64,000 nucleotides of DNA, from contig CAVQDO010000034.1 of the NCBI GenBank assembly GCA_963711255.1, positions 1 to 64,000 on the forward strand. Reading direction: 5' to 3'. The translations under genes and the position numbers were made by a program. Below are positions 1-7,040 of the stretch, in pieces. Every line of letters starts with the position of its first letter. Position 1 is the first letter of the stretch. Source of the stretch: GCA-2746365 sp963711255. GTDB taxonomy: Bacteria > Pseudomonadota > Gammaproteobacteria > SZUA-229. Under the pieces are notes generated by a model. That model did not search any database. It worked only from the letters and a program-made list of their open reading frames with translations, and was not told where the DNA came from.

Positions 1-1056
1 ATCCTCTATGCCAGTCATGTTGCTGCTATGTCGCCAGCGACTAATCTGGGCGCGGCCACGCCTGTGCAACTGGGTGGAATGCCAGAGATGCCTGCTACGC
101 CAGAACCTGCAGCCAAGGAGGGCGAGGCTGAAATGCCGGCGCAAGATAACAGGAGCAGCATGGAAAAGAAAATTATCAATGATGCCTCGGCTTATATCAA
201 AGGCCTGGCAAAGCTCAGGCAGAGGAATGAAGAATGGGCCGTAAAGGCGGTTACAGACGGACTCAGCCTGACTGCAGAAGAAGCCCTGGAGATGTCTGTT
301 ATTGATTTGATGGCAGACAGTGTCGCTGATCTTATGCAACAGCTTCACGGTAGAAGCATTACTCTCAAAAACAGGACGGTGACCCTGGATACACAGGGGC
401 TAATCATCGAACGCATTAAACCCGATTGGCGCTCGCGTTTGCTAAGTGTTATCACCGATCCGAACATTGCCTATATTCTGCTGCTGGTCGGCGTTTATGG
501 CCTGGTCATCGAGTTGTCTAATCCCGGGGGCATCATAGCGGGAGTCATCGGTTCAATCTGCCTGTTACTCGCGCTGTATGCTTTTCAGGTGTTACCCATT
601 AACTATGCCGGTCTCGCCCTGGTCGGTATCGGGCTGGGATTTATTGTCTCGGAAATGTTTATTACCAGCGGTGGAATCCTGGGCATCGGGGGCGTCGTCG
701 CATTTGTCATCGGTTCGATTATTTTATTCGACGATAAATACCTGGCGGTGTCGTTACCTTTGATTGGCGGAGTCGCTGCCATTGCAGCAGGATTCCTGTT
801 GTGGATCATCCGGCGTCTGTCGACGATTCGGCATAAACAGGTGGTTAGCGGGCTGGAGTATCTGATCGGTCAGGTCGCCGAGGTTACTCAGGATTTTACC
901 GGTAAAGGCCGCGTTAGAGTTGAAGGCGAATCATGGCTGGCGGAAAGTACAGTACCGCTGACAGCCGGACAAAAAGTGAGAATAAAGGACGTTCAGCATC
1001 TGGTCCTTAAAGTTGAATCGATTGATGCTACTGACCCTACGAAGGTGAAATCATGA
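1..1056 (+). CDS. NfeD-type membrane serine protease (5' end outside window)
   Basis: This is the C-terminal part of a long NfeD (ClpP-class) protein. The reading frame is open from base 1. It begins with the family stretch YASHVAAMSPATNLGAATPV, which normally follows shortly after the catalytic Ser (outside the window). An Ala/Pro/Glu-rich linker and the helix EKKIINDA follow; family knowledge places the Lys of the Ser/Lys dyad there. Four or more hydrophobic segments span roughly residues 145-270. The last ~70 residues (LIGQVAEVTQDFTGKGRVRV onward) form the soluble OB-fold NfeD domain. The stop overlaps the start of the slipin gene by 4 bases (ATGA), so the two are translationally coupled. 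Long NfeD proteins are thought to cleave the hydrophobic tail of stomatins in the inner membrane. Confidence 0.92.
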   Translation: MLYASHVAAMSPATNLGAATPVQLGGMPEMPATPEPAAKEGEAEMPAQDNRSSMEKKIINDASAYIKGLAKLRQRNEEWAVKAVTDGLSLTAEEALEMSVIDLMADSVADLMQQLHGRSITLKNRTVTLDTQGLIIERIKPDWRSRLLSVITDPNIAYILLLVGVYGLVIELSNPGGIIAGVIGSICLLLALYAFQVLPINYAGLALVGIGLGFIVSEMFITSGGILGIGGVVAFVIGSIILFDDKYLAVSLPLIGGVAAIAAGFLLWIIRRLSTIRHKQVVSGLEYLIGQVAEVTQDFTGKGRVRVEGESWLAESTVPLTAGQKVRIKDVQHLVLKVESIDATDPTKVKS

Positions 1057-1820
1057 TGTATATAGAATATCTTTTGCCGCTGCTTCTCGTTGCCGGCATC
1101 CTGTTTTCCGCACTTCGTGTTCTACGTGAGTATGAGCGGGGAGTGGTTTTTTTCCTGGGACGTTTCCAGGCGGTGAAGGGGCCCGGTTTAATCATCATTA
1201 TCCCGATGATCCAGAAAATGGTACGTGTGGATCTTCGTGTGATTACCCTGGACATCCCGCCGCAGGATGTCATCTCCAAAGATAATGTCACGGTACATGT
1301 GAGTGCCGTGCTTTATTTCCGCGTGGTTGATGCCGAACGCGCCATTATTCAGGTTGAAAATTTCTTCGAGGCCACCGGCCAACTTGCGCAAACTACGCTG
1401 CGTTCAGTGCTGGGTCAACATGATCTGGATGAGATGCTTTCACAACGTGATAAGTTAAATGCCGATATCCAGAATATCCTGGATGAGCAAACATCCTCCT
1501 GGGGTATCAAAGTCACCAATGTGGAGATCAAACATATTGACCTGGATGAGAGCATGATTCGCGCCATCGCCAAACAGGCTGAAGCAGAGCGTGAACGTCG
1601 CGCCAAGGTTATTCATGCTATGGGTGAACTGGAAGCATCGGAAAAATTATTAGCCGCAGCCGATGTTATCGCCAAAAACCCGCAGGCTCTGCAACTTCGT
1701 TATCTGCAGACCTTGAGTGATATCTCTACAGAAAATACCACGACCATTGTGTTTCCGTTACCGCTAGATATGCTAAAAGTATTCAACAAAAAAATGTCGG
1801 GGAATCAAACCGATGATTGA
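1053..1820 (+). CDS. slipin / stomatin-like SPFH-domain protein
   Basis: A 255-residue stomatin-family protein. A hydrophobic N-terminal hairpin (about residues 1-25) is followed by the SPFH/Band 7 domain: EYERGVVFFLGRF, GPGLIIIIPMI, the turn VDLRVITLDIPPQDVISKDN and the signature LRSVLGQHDLDEML. A charged coiled-coil follows (KQAEAERERRAKVIHAMGE) and the tail is short. It overlaps the upstream NfeD-protease gene by 4 bases, the usual partner pair. Stomatins form ring- or cage-like oligomers in membrane microdomains and modulate proteases and membrane proteins. Function is assigned from family and pairing; the substrate is unknown. Confidence 0.93.
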   Translation: MMYIEYLLPLLLVAGILFSALRVLREYERGVVFFLGRFQAVKGPGLIIIIPMIQKMVRVDLRVITLDIPPQDVISKDNVTVHVSAVLYFRVVDAERAIIQVENFFEATGQLAQTTLRSVLGQHDLDEMLSQRDKLNADIQNILDEQTSSWGIKVTNVEIKHIDLDESMIRAIAKQAEAERERRAKVIHAMGELEASEKLLAAADVIAKNPQALQLRYLQTLSDISTENTTTIVFPLPLDMLKVFNKKMSGNQTDD

Positions 1821-1869
1821 GCATATTCTTACAACACACAAATGAAAAACAATGGGTTCAAAAAACAAA

Positions 1870-1932
1870 GGGTCAGACTCGATGAAAGTTTATTGATAAC
1901 TTATTCACCACAATAATCATGGAGTCTGACCC
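1870..1932. repeat. REP/MITE-like inverted-repeat element
   Basis: Two perfect 11-base arms, gggtcagactc at 1870-1880 and gagtctgaccc at 1922-1932, flank about 40 AT-rich bases. Pairing continues inward for about five bases with one mismatch. Short elements with a GGGTCAGACTC core are, as I recall, dispersed in many gammaproteobacterial genomes and are linked to REP-associated Y1 transposases. No transposase is present here. It lies directly before the DUF3592 gene. Copy number cannot be judged from this window. Confidence 0.7.
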
Positions 1933-1941
1933 CTTGTGCAC

Positions 1942-2442
1942 ATGGAATTAATTAACTATCTAGAAGAAATGTGGGATCTAGCCTTACAGGGTAAAGCACA
2001 AGGTATTTTTTTCTGGGCAGCATTATATGCATTTATTGTGCTTCTTTATTCATTAATATACCAAATTAAAATAGCATCATGGCCAGGTACGAGCGGGGAA
2101 TTACTAAAAGGAGGGATCAGGAAATTTGGGAGTACTGAGTGGGCAGCGAGTAATCAAAAATATGTTGCATCAGCACTTTATTGTTATGTAGTTAATGGTA
2201 AAGAGTACCAGGGTCGTAGAGTATCTCCCTGGGTTGTTGTTGCCTCTCACAATATGAAGTCTATTTTGGAAAAACAGTTAAGGTCAGTTCAACAGTTCCC
2301 CGATGGTAAAGTTTCGGTTTTTTATCATCCAGAAAAACCAGAGAAAAGCTTTCTGATTAAGCCCGGAATAAAAGGTCAGTTTATTACAGCTATATTGGCC
2401 ATCATTCCGTTCGTCATGTACTGGATTAAATATCATGGATAG
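1942..2442 (+). CDS. DUF3592-family membrane protein
   Basis: A small membrane protein of about 166 residues. It has one hydrophobic segment near residues 20-40, a soluble middle (SWPGTSGELLKG, YCYVVNGKEYQGRR, VSVFYHPEKPEKSFL) typical of DUF3592 and a second membrane segment at the C-terminus (FITAILAIIPFVMYW). I chose the ATG at 1942. A GTG at 1936 is also in frame, but it lies three bases from the repeat arm, and neither start has a clear ribosome-binding site. The gene is more AT-rich than its neighbours. It sits between an inverted-repeat element and an attC-like hairpin, which suggests an acquired single-gene insert. Function is unknown. Confidence 0.75.
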   Translation: MELINYLEEMWDLALQGKAQGIFFWAALYAFIVLLYSLIYQIKIASWPGTSGELLKGGIRKFGSTEWAASNQKYVASALYCYVVNGKEYQGRRVSPWVVVASHNMKSILEKQLRSVQQFPDGKVSVFYHPEKPEKSFLIKPGIKGQFITAILAIIPFVMYWIKYHG

Positions 2443-2445
2443 AGC

Positions 2446-2488
2446 GCATAACAAGCAGCTTGTTCAGCCGCCAACTAATTCGTTATGA
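2446..2488 (+). other. possible attC-like (integron cassette) hairpin
   Basis: Four bases after the DUF3592 stop, gcataac (2446-2452) is followed about 30 bases later by gttatga (2482-2488), with imperfect complementary sequence between. The arrangement CATAACAA...GTTATG directly downstream of a lone small gene resembles an attC recombination site. However, both arms deviate from the RYYYAAC/GTTRRRY consensus, the element is shorter than most attC sites, and no integrase is present. It may equally be a simple hairpin. Confidence 0.3.
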
Positions 2489-2619
2489 GTTCGAATTCAC
2501 ACTCAACACACTCTAATATTCATCGGAAATAATTGCTCTCTGGCCTTCCCCTGTTTTTCCATTCATCCGTTTATCGATTTATTCTATTCCACTAAAATTT
2601 AGTTGCTACACTTTATTTA

Positions 2620-3321
2620 ATGAATAAAGTAAGTCTGTTACTGCTGCTGTCACTATTATTTCCAATGACAGGTCACACACAGGAGCCTGATACGGTCACT
2701 GATGATGGCTTTAGTGCCTGGTTATGGGATTACCTCACCGTGGGCGCTAGTGTTACTGTTGGGCTCGGCGGTCGCTCGGTAATGGTTGACGTGACAAGGC
2801 AGGGGACGGGTGATCATGGCAAGCTGGTAGAAAATAAGGAAGAGGCTTACTTTATCTATTACAGTACCAGGGCAAGCTACATTGGTAATTCCAATGTCGG
2901 TTACAGCTGGATATTAAACCTGTCGAGTATTGATTTAGCAGAACAGGAACTTTCCTCTGGGGAAGTGCGTGACCTGGGTACCCGGGTCAATGGTTATTTC
3001 GCCACGACGGTACCTACGCTATTTTATAATATTGGTGATCGTTATCGAGGGCACTATCTCAGGGCAGGTATTGGCGTGGGTGCCGGTGTAGCGAAGTTTG
3101 AAGGTGATATTATTTTGACTGAATCAAGCCGGAGCGATGACCGGGTAACAATTACTAACGGCACATCGAATATCTTTTTTGCCTACGGGGTGTTTATTGA
3201 TTATCAATGGCAGAACTTCTCTATTAGTCTGACCAATTCTGGTCCGAATCTTCGTTACAATGAGTACGATATCAATGTTTCCGGAACAAGTCTGGTACTT
3301 GGGTATACTTTTTATCTTTAA
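2620..3321 (+). CDS. putative outer-membrane beta-barrel protein
   Basis: A 233-residue protein of unrecognised family. A signal peptide (MNKVSLLLLLSLLFPMTGHT, cleavage near the following Gln) leads to alternating polar/aromatic stretches such as YFIYYSTRASYIG, GYSWILNLSS, VNGYFATTVPTLFYNI and FFAYGVFIDYQWQNFSISL. The C-terminus, LVLGYTFYL, looks like the last strand of a barrel recognised by the Bam machinery. The Gly-rich segment YLRAGIGVGAGVAKFEGD fits a turn/strand pair. I infer a small porin-like or OmpA-like barrel in the outer membrane. No ligand or pathway can be named. It is followed closely by the DUF4124 gene. Confidence 0.7.
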   Translation: MNKVSLLLLLSLLFPMTGHTQEPDTVTDDGFSAWLWDYLTVGASVTVGLGGRSVMVDVTRQGTGDHGKLVENKEEAYFIYYSTRASYIGNSNVGYSWILNLSSIDLAEQELSSGEVRDLGTRVNGYFATTVPTLFYNIGDRYRGHYLRAGIGVGAGVAKFEGDIILTESSRSDDRVTITNGTSNIFFAYGVFIDYQWQNFSISLTNSGPNLRYNEYDINVSGTSLVLGYTFYL

Positions 3322-3392
3322 ACTATATGGTTACACGTAGAATACATTCAATGGTGTTAGACTTCATTCGTATCAAAACGACAAGGAATTCC

Positions 3393-3830
3393 ATGAAAAA
3401 TTTATTACTATCACTGTTTATTATAGCGTCACCACTAAACGCAGGTGTTTACAAGTGGACAGACGAAAAAGGAAATGTTTATTTTGGTGATAAGCCTGTT
3501 AATAATCAATCGGCAACTGAGTTGAATATCAGGACGAATAATAAAACAGGGGTCACAAATTCCTCAGGTAATAATAAAGATCGAAAACTTTTATTAGAAG
3601 AGATAGAAAAAGAAAAGGAGAAGAAAGCTGAGAAGAATAAAAAACGGCTGGCCTCCAATAAAATACGTAAAAAACTTTGTGATAGTTATAGAAGGCGTTA
3701 TCAGAGCCAGATACAAAGTAATCGCACATATCACATGAGTCCAGACGGAGAGCGTACCTATCTGTCTGAAAATCAGCGGGCTGCCCGGTTGAAAAAGATT
3801 AATAAGGGTATTGCGAAATACTGTCATTGA
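3393..3830 (+). CDS. DUF4124-domain exported protein
   Basis: A 145-residue protein. The ATG at 3393 is preceded by AAGGAA at 3383 and starts a signal peptide (MKNLLLSLFIIASPLNA). An in-frame start at 3327 would place about 20 extra residues before the signal and is unlikely. Right after cleavage comes the DUF4124 core GVYKWTDEKGNVYFGDKPV. The C-terminal half is very basic with a Lys/Glu coiled-coil (EEIEKEKEKKAEKNKKR) and two Cys. DUF4124 proteins are periplasmic or envelope proteins of unknown role. A strong terminator follows. Confidence 0.88.
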   Translation: MKNLLLSLFIIASPLNAGVYKWTDEKGNVYFGDKPVNNQSATELNIRTNNKTGVTNSSGNNKDRKLLLEEIEKEKEKKAEKNKKRLASNKIRKKLCDSYRRRYQSQIQSNRTYHMSPDGERTYLSENQRAARLKKINKGIAKYCH

Positions 3831-3871
3831 CGTAGCGTGATGCCGCATAAAAACTGATACCTGAGAAATAT

Positions 3872-3900
3872 AAAAAAGGCCTGAATTACAGGCCTTTTTT
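3872..3900 (+). terminator. rho-independent terminator
   Basis: A perfect 12-bp inverted repeat (aaaaaaggcctg / caggcctttttt) with a 5-base loop aatta ends in a run of six T. It lies 42 bases after the DUF4124 stop. The A-run on the other side would also allow termination from the minus strand. Confidence 0.93.
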
Positions 3901-3909
3901 ATTGCTAAA

Positions 3910-4728
3910 ATGCGCTTAATGAGTACCGAAGATAAGAATTTATTTAAACAGGCTTTCGCCTGTCTTTTGCTTGATGATCCGAAACGGAAAGCCAAAGCCA
4001 CGTTAGCACTGTATAAAGACTGTGCTAATGACGTAATGCAACGAGAGCCATTATCGACTGTTGAACCATTACCCGTACCCGGCCGTCCTGTTAAACCAGA
4101 ACTGGTTGACCCGCGTGACGTACCCAGGCGTAACTTCACCACCTTGAAAGGGCGTTTAACACTGGTACACGCCATCGCCCATATCGAGTTCAATGCGATT
4201 AACCTGGCGCTGGATGCGGTGTATCGCTTTCAGAATATGCCGGAGCAGTATTACCTTGACTGGTGCCGTGTGGCCGCAGAGGAGGCACAGCACTTCACGA
4301 TGCTGTCTGATTACCTGGAGGAGCATGGCATGTCCTACGGCGATTTAAGCGCGCACAACGGGCTCTGGGAGATGGCGGTGAAGACGGATGCTGATGTCCT
4401 GGCCCGAATGGCACTGGTTCCGCGTGTGCTTGAGGCGAGGGGGCTTGATGTTACGCCTACGATGATTGAAAAACTTAAGTCGACGGGTGATACTGCTTTA
4501 ATCGCTATACTGCAGAAAATATTTGATGAAGAAATAGGGCACGTTAAAATCGGCAGTTTCTGGTATAAAACATTATGTAAAGAACGAGGCCTGGAACCTG
4601 AGGATACGTTTCTGCAATTGATTGAAGAATTTATGGAAGGTGCTAAATTTGGTCCGTTTGAAACCGAAGCGCGTCTTGAGGCCGGATTTAGTAAAGTAGA
4701 ATTACAGCGCTTGATGAGCCATTTTTAG
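3910..4728 (+). CDS. DUF455-family ferritin-like protein
   Basis: A 272-residue helical protein of the DUF455 family, related to the MiaE-type ferritin-like fold. Metal-ligand-like motifs are visible in order: HAIAHIEFNAINLALD (about residue 95), AAEEAQHFTMLSDYLE (about 135) and FDEEIGHVKIGSFWY (about 210). The N-terminal segment VPGRPVKPELVDPRDVPRR is also typical. These motifs suggest a carboxylate-bridged di-iron site; this is an inference from the fold. The ATG at 3910 is used, but the ATG at 3919 (MSTEDKNLF) is an equally good start, and neither has a strong Shine-Dalgarno site. The gene starts only ten bases after the terminator, so its promoter must overlap the preceding hairpin region. 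Confidence 0.9.
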   Translation: MRLMSTEDKNLFKQAFACLLLDDPKRKAKATLALYKDCANDVMQREPLSTVEPLPVPGRPVKPELVDPRDVPRRNFTTLKGRLTLVHAIAHIEFNAINLALDAVYRFQNMPEQYYLDWCRVAAEEAQHFTMLSDYLEEHGMSYGDLSAHNGLWEMAVKTDADVLARMALVPRVLEARGLDVTPTMIEKLKSTGDTALIAILQKIFDEEIGHVKIGSFWYKTLCKERGLEPEDTFLQLIEEFMEGAKFGPFETEARLEAGFSKVELQRLMSHF

Positions 4729-4765
4729 TCTATTCAGTAAAACTGTCTTTGTCTGAGAGAACATT

Positions 4766-5536
4766 ATGATTAAGAAAAATACTATATTTACAGGTTTTTA
4801 TGCTTTATTGCTAGCGGCATCGCTATCGATATCGGCAGCTTTGCAGGCGAAGACCAATCCGGATACTGCCGTTGGACAGGATAAAGTCTACCAGCTGTCA
4901 TACCTTGAACGTGAGCCTGGTGTCGATGACTATGAGGTCACAATGCTGGTTTCTGAACGCTATATCCGCCTGGATGAAGAGGGTGAAGACAGCGGCTTTA
5001 TTATTTATGATGATAAAGATAAAACGATTTACAGTGTCAGTCATCATGACGATTCGATTCTGGTAATAAAGGAGAATCCGTTCAGCGTGGATGATTCGCC
5101 GGTACCGTTCGAGGTCGAGTATTTGCAGCTTGCTGACGCGCCGGAAGTATCGGGTCGCAAAATATTTAATTACCGCGTCTTTACCGGCAAGGGAGATAGT
5201 GAAGAAACCTGCACAGAGATTCAGCTGGTGGAAAATCTGTTGCCGCAGGTAGCCGCCATCCTTGCGAACTACCAGAAGGTGGTTTCAGGGCAACAGGTAA
5301 GAATGACAGATAACAAGGTGAATGAATGGCAGAGCGCCTGTCATTTTGTTGACCAGGTTTATAACACGGGTGCGTATTACAGTAAGGGTTTGCCGATCCA
5401 GGAGTGGCACAGTAATGAGCGTTCCAGAATTCTTACTACGTACAAAGAGATAGCACTTGATCCCGCCAAATTTATCCTGCCTGAAAAGTACCGGCGTTTT
5501 TCGATGGATAAAGACTCTCGTACTTTTATCAAGTAA
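4766..5536 (+). CDS. exported protein of unknown function
   Basis: A 256-residue protein that I do not recognise. A signal peptide (FYALLLAASLSISAALQA) is followed by an acidic soluble domain rich in beta-type stretches (VTMLVSERYIRLDEEGE, GFIIYDDKDKTIYSV, DDSILVIKENPF) and a more helical C-terminal part. Two Cys (CTEIQ and SACHFVD) may form a disulfide in the periplasm. GAGAGAAC lies upstream of the ATG. It stands alone between DUF455 and a probable terminator. The start and reality of the gene are well supported; function is not. Confidence 0.75.
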   Translation: MIKKNTIFTGFYALLLAASLSISAALQAKTNPDTAVGQDKVYQLSYLEREPGVDDYEVTMLVSERYIRLDEEGEDSGFIIYDDKDKTIYSVSHHDDSILVIKENPFSVDDSPVPFEVEYLQLADAPEVSGRKIFNYRVFTGKGDSEETCTEIQLVENLLPQVAAILANYQKVVSGQQVRMTDNKVNEWQSACHFVDQVYNTGAYYSKGLPIQEWHSNERSRILTTYKEIALDPAKFILPEKYRRFSMDKDSRTFIK

Positions 5537-5844
5537 TTGCTGAAACCTGGCGTTTAAAGCAGATACGCAGTTTACTAACTGCGGCAAAAGAGTGTCTCTT
5601 TTTTAGCCAGAAACAAGCCTGTTAACCAGGTCGACAGTTATCACTAGTGTTTCCTGTAAATATGTCAGTATGTTTTACACTATGCCTGTTTCATTGATTA
5701 AGTTTTTCTCTATCATTAACCTATATAGTTGATATTAAAGTCTTTTAATTATTTGGCATAAAAAGTGCTGTAATATTGTTGAAATGACCTATTATCGAAT
5801 AATGTAAAAGTGATAACACAATACTTAGGTGGAGATTTAGTGTA
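5537..5844. other. intergenic region
   Basis: No protein-coding gene seen. The first 70 bases hold two adjacent hairpins (listed separately). The remainder is AT-rich and probably carries the promoter of the 48-residue protein at 5845, whose ribosome-binding site AGGTGGAGA lies at about 5827-5835. Confidence 0.6.
5566..5604 (+). terminator. possible tandem-hairpin terminator
   Basis: cgcagtt/aactgcg with a TACT loop (5566-5583) is followed directly by aaaagag/ctctttt with a 3-base loop and a further T run (5586-5604). The second hairpin with its T tail fits a weak intrinsic terminator 30-70 bases after the gene ending at 5536. Confidence 0.5.
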
Positions 5845-5991
5845 ATGGGGACAGACAATAATAAATATAATGGTCCTGAAAGAAGACGAGCAGATCGTAG
5901 GGAAAGGGATGATCGCCGCGGTACCACGCGGTTTAGCGATGTATTGGGACGTCGCTCTGGAGTTGAAAGAAGGTTACCTATCAAGCATTAA
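5845..5991 (+). CDS. 48-residue Arg-rich small protein
   Basis: An ORF of 48 codons (ATG at 5845, TAA at 5989-5991) with a good ribosome-binding site (AGGTGGAGA, about 10 bases upstream). The protein is MGTDNNKYNGPERRRADRR followed by ERDDRRGTTRFSDVLGRRSG and VERRLPIKH. It has repeated (E/D)RR motifs, very high Arg content and no membrane segment. Similar ERR..DRR small proteins occur downstream of regulators and PilZ-like genes in gammaproteobacteria, but I cannot name a family with certainty. It is probably a cytoplasmic nucleic-acid- or protein-binding peptide. It stands alone. Confidence 0.6.
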   Translation: MGTDNNKYNGPERRRADRRERDDRRGTTRFSDVLGRRSGVERRLPIKH

Positions 5992-6163
5992 GTTAGTTAT
6001 ACACGATCTAAAATTTATTACTTAGCAAGACTGACTAATAGCCTGTTATATCGTTTTTGTTTAAAATCTCGACACATTCAAACGTGTGTGATTACGGCGT
6101 CCTGCCCGAGATTATAGTTACCTAAGTATGCCCGGTTAAGGTGCGCTATTACTTTTACATAGC

Positions 6164-6892
6164 TTACTGGTCGGGCTTTTCTACGGGGTTAATCTGAATA
6201 AGTATGCCCACCAGCGGGTGATCTATGTAGTGCAGTTCCTTGCTGCGCATACGACGATGACTGGTTAACGGGTAAGTCTCGACGTAAACAGATGACTCAG
6301 CACTAATAGCATTACTCTCAGTCGAACTTTCCTCATATGATGCAGCCCTGGTGACATTCCGCTGATAGCTCAGGTTGTTGTATATATGCAGGTACCTGGC
6401 AAGTACAAGCTTGAAGGTACCGGAAATAGTGTTTTGTGACGATGATTTATGGTTGTTTTCAAGCTCATCAATATTTATCTCAAATGCATCACTTTCACTT
6501 AGCCCATCTTGCCGCCAGGCCCCATAGAAAAGCACCTTGTATTCTGATGAAACTTTAACGCCGTTGTACTGTTTCTTGAGTATTGCTGGTTTTATTGAGG
6601 TAAAACGCTGGCTGTTGTCTTCAGACAGTGCTGTCACAGCCGGTTCAATTGCATCAGGCTGTGTTATCGGGTTATTAATGGCATTGTCCAGTGGCCAGGT
6701 TTCACTGTTCAGATATCGAGAATGCGCATCTTCAAATATGATGATCTCGATGTTATAGCGCTGTACATCTTCTTCCGCTACCTCGCTATCCTGAGCCAGG
6801 CTATAAGCAGGAAGGAACAGTATTAATAACAGTATTTGTAATAACTGTTTAGATGTATTTAGCAGGCTGTTGCTGATGTTATTTAAAATCAT
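6164..6892 (-). CDS. csiV: CsiV-family periplasmic protein
   Basis: A 242-residue protein with an N-terminal signal (LLQILLLILFLPAYSLAQ). The family opening YNIEIIIFEDAHSRYLNSE (about residue 46) and the C-terminal block SHRRMRSKELHYIDHPLVG then ILIQINPVE are characteristic of CsiV, first studied in Vibrio as a peptidoglycan-associated cell-shape integrity factor. The neighbouring mfd gene, transcribed in the same direction just upstream, is the usual genomic partner. The middle of the protein (AVTALSEDNSQRF, VLFYGAWRQDGL, GTFKLVLARYLHIYNNLSY) is moderately conserved. It acts in the periplasm; the exact role in this organism is inferred. Confidence 0.85.
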   Translation of the reverse strand: MILNNISNSLLNTSKQLLQILLLILFLPAYSLAQDSEVAEEDVQRYNIEIIIFEDAHSRYLNSETWPLDNAINNPITQPDAIEPAVTALSEDNSQRFTSIKPAILKKQYNGVKVSSEYKVLFYGAWRQDGLSESDAFEINIDELENNHKSSSQNTISGTFKLVLARYLHIYNNLSYQRNVTRAASYEESSTESNAISAESSVYVETYPLTSHRRMRSKELHYIDHPLVGILIQINPVEKPDQ

Positions 6893-7040
6893 GTTTAGTT
6901 GGTTGATGCTTATTTCACTTGATTGAATAAAAAGTCGGTAATGTTCACGTTCTGATAACGAGCTTACAGGTAAGCTGAAGTTATTATCTCTTTTATACCT
7001 GTTCTATGCTGAGTTGTTTGCTCAGAACAGCTGATTACAG

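Noticed and set aside
3594..4193. 199-codon minus-strand open frame
   Set aside because: It is antisense to the DUF4124 gene end, the terminator and the well-supported DUF455 gene; the protein has no recognisable domain.
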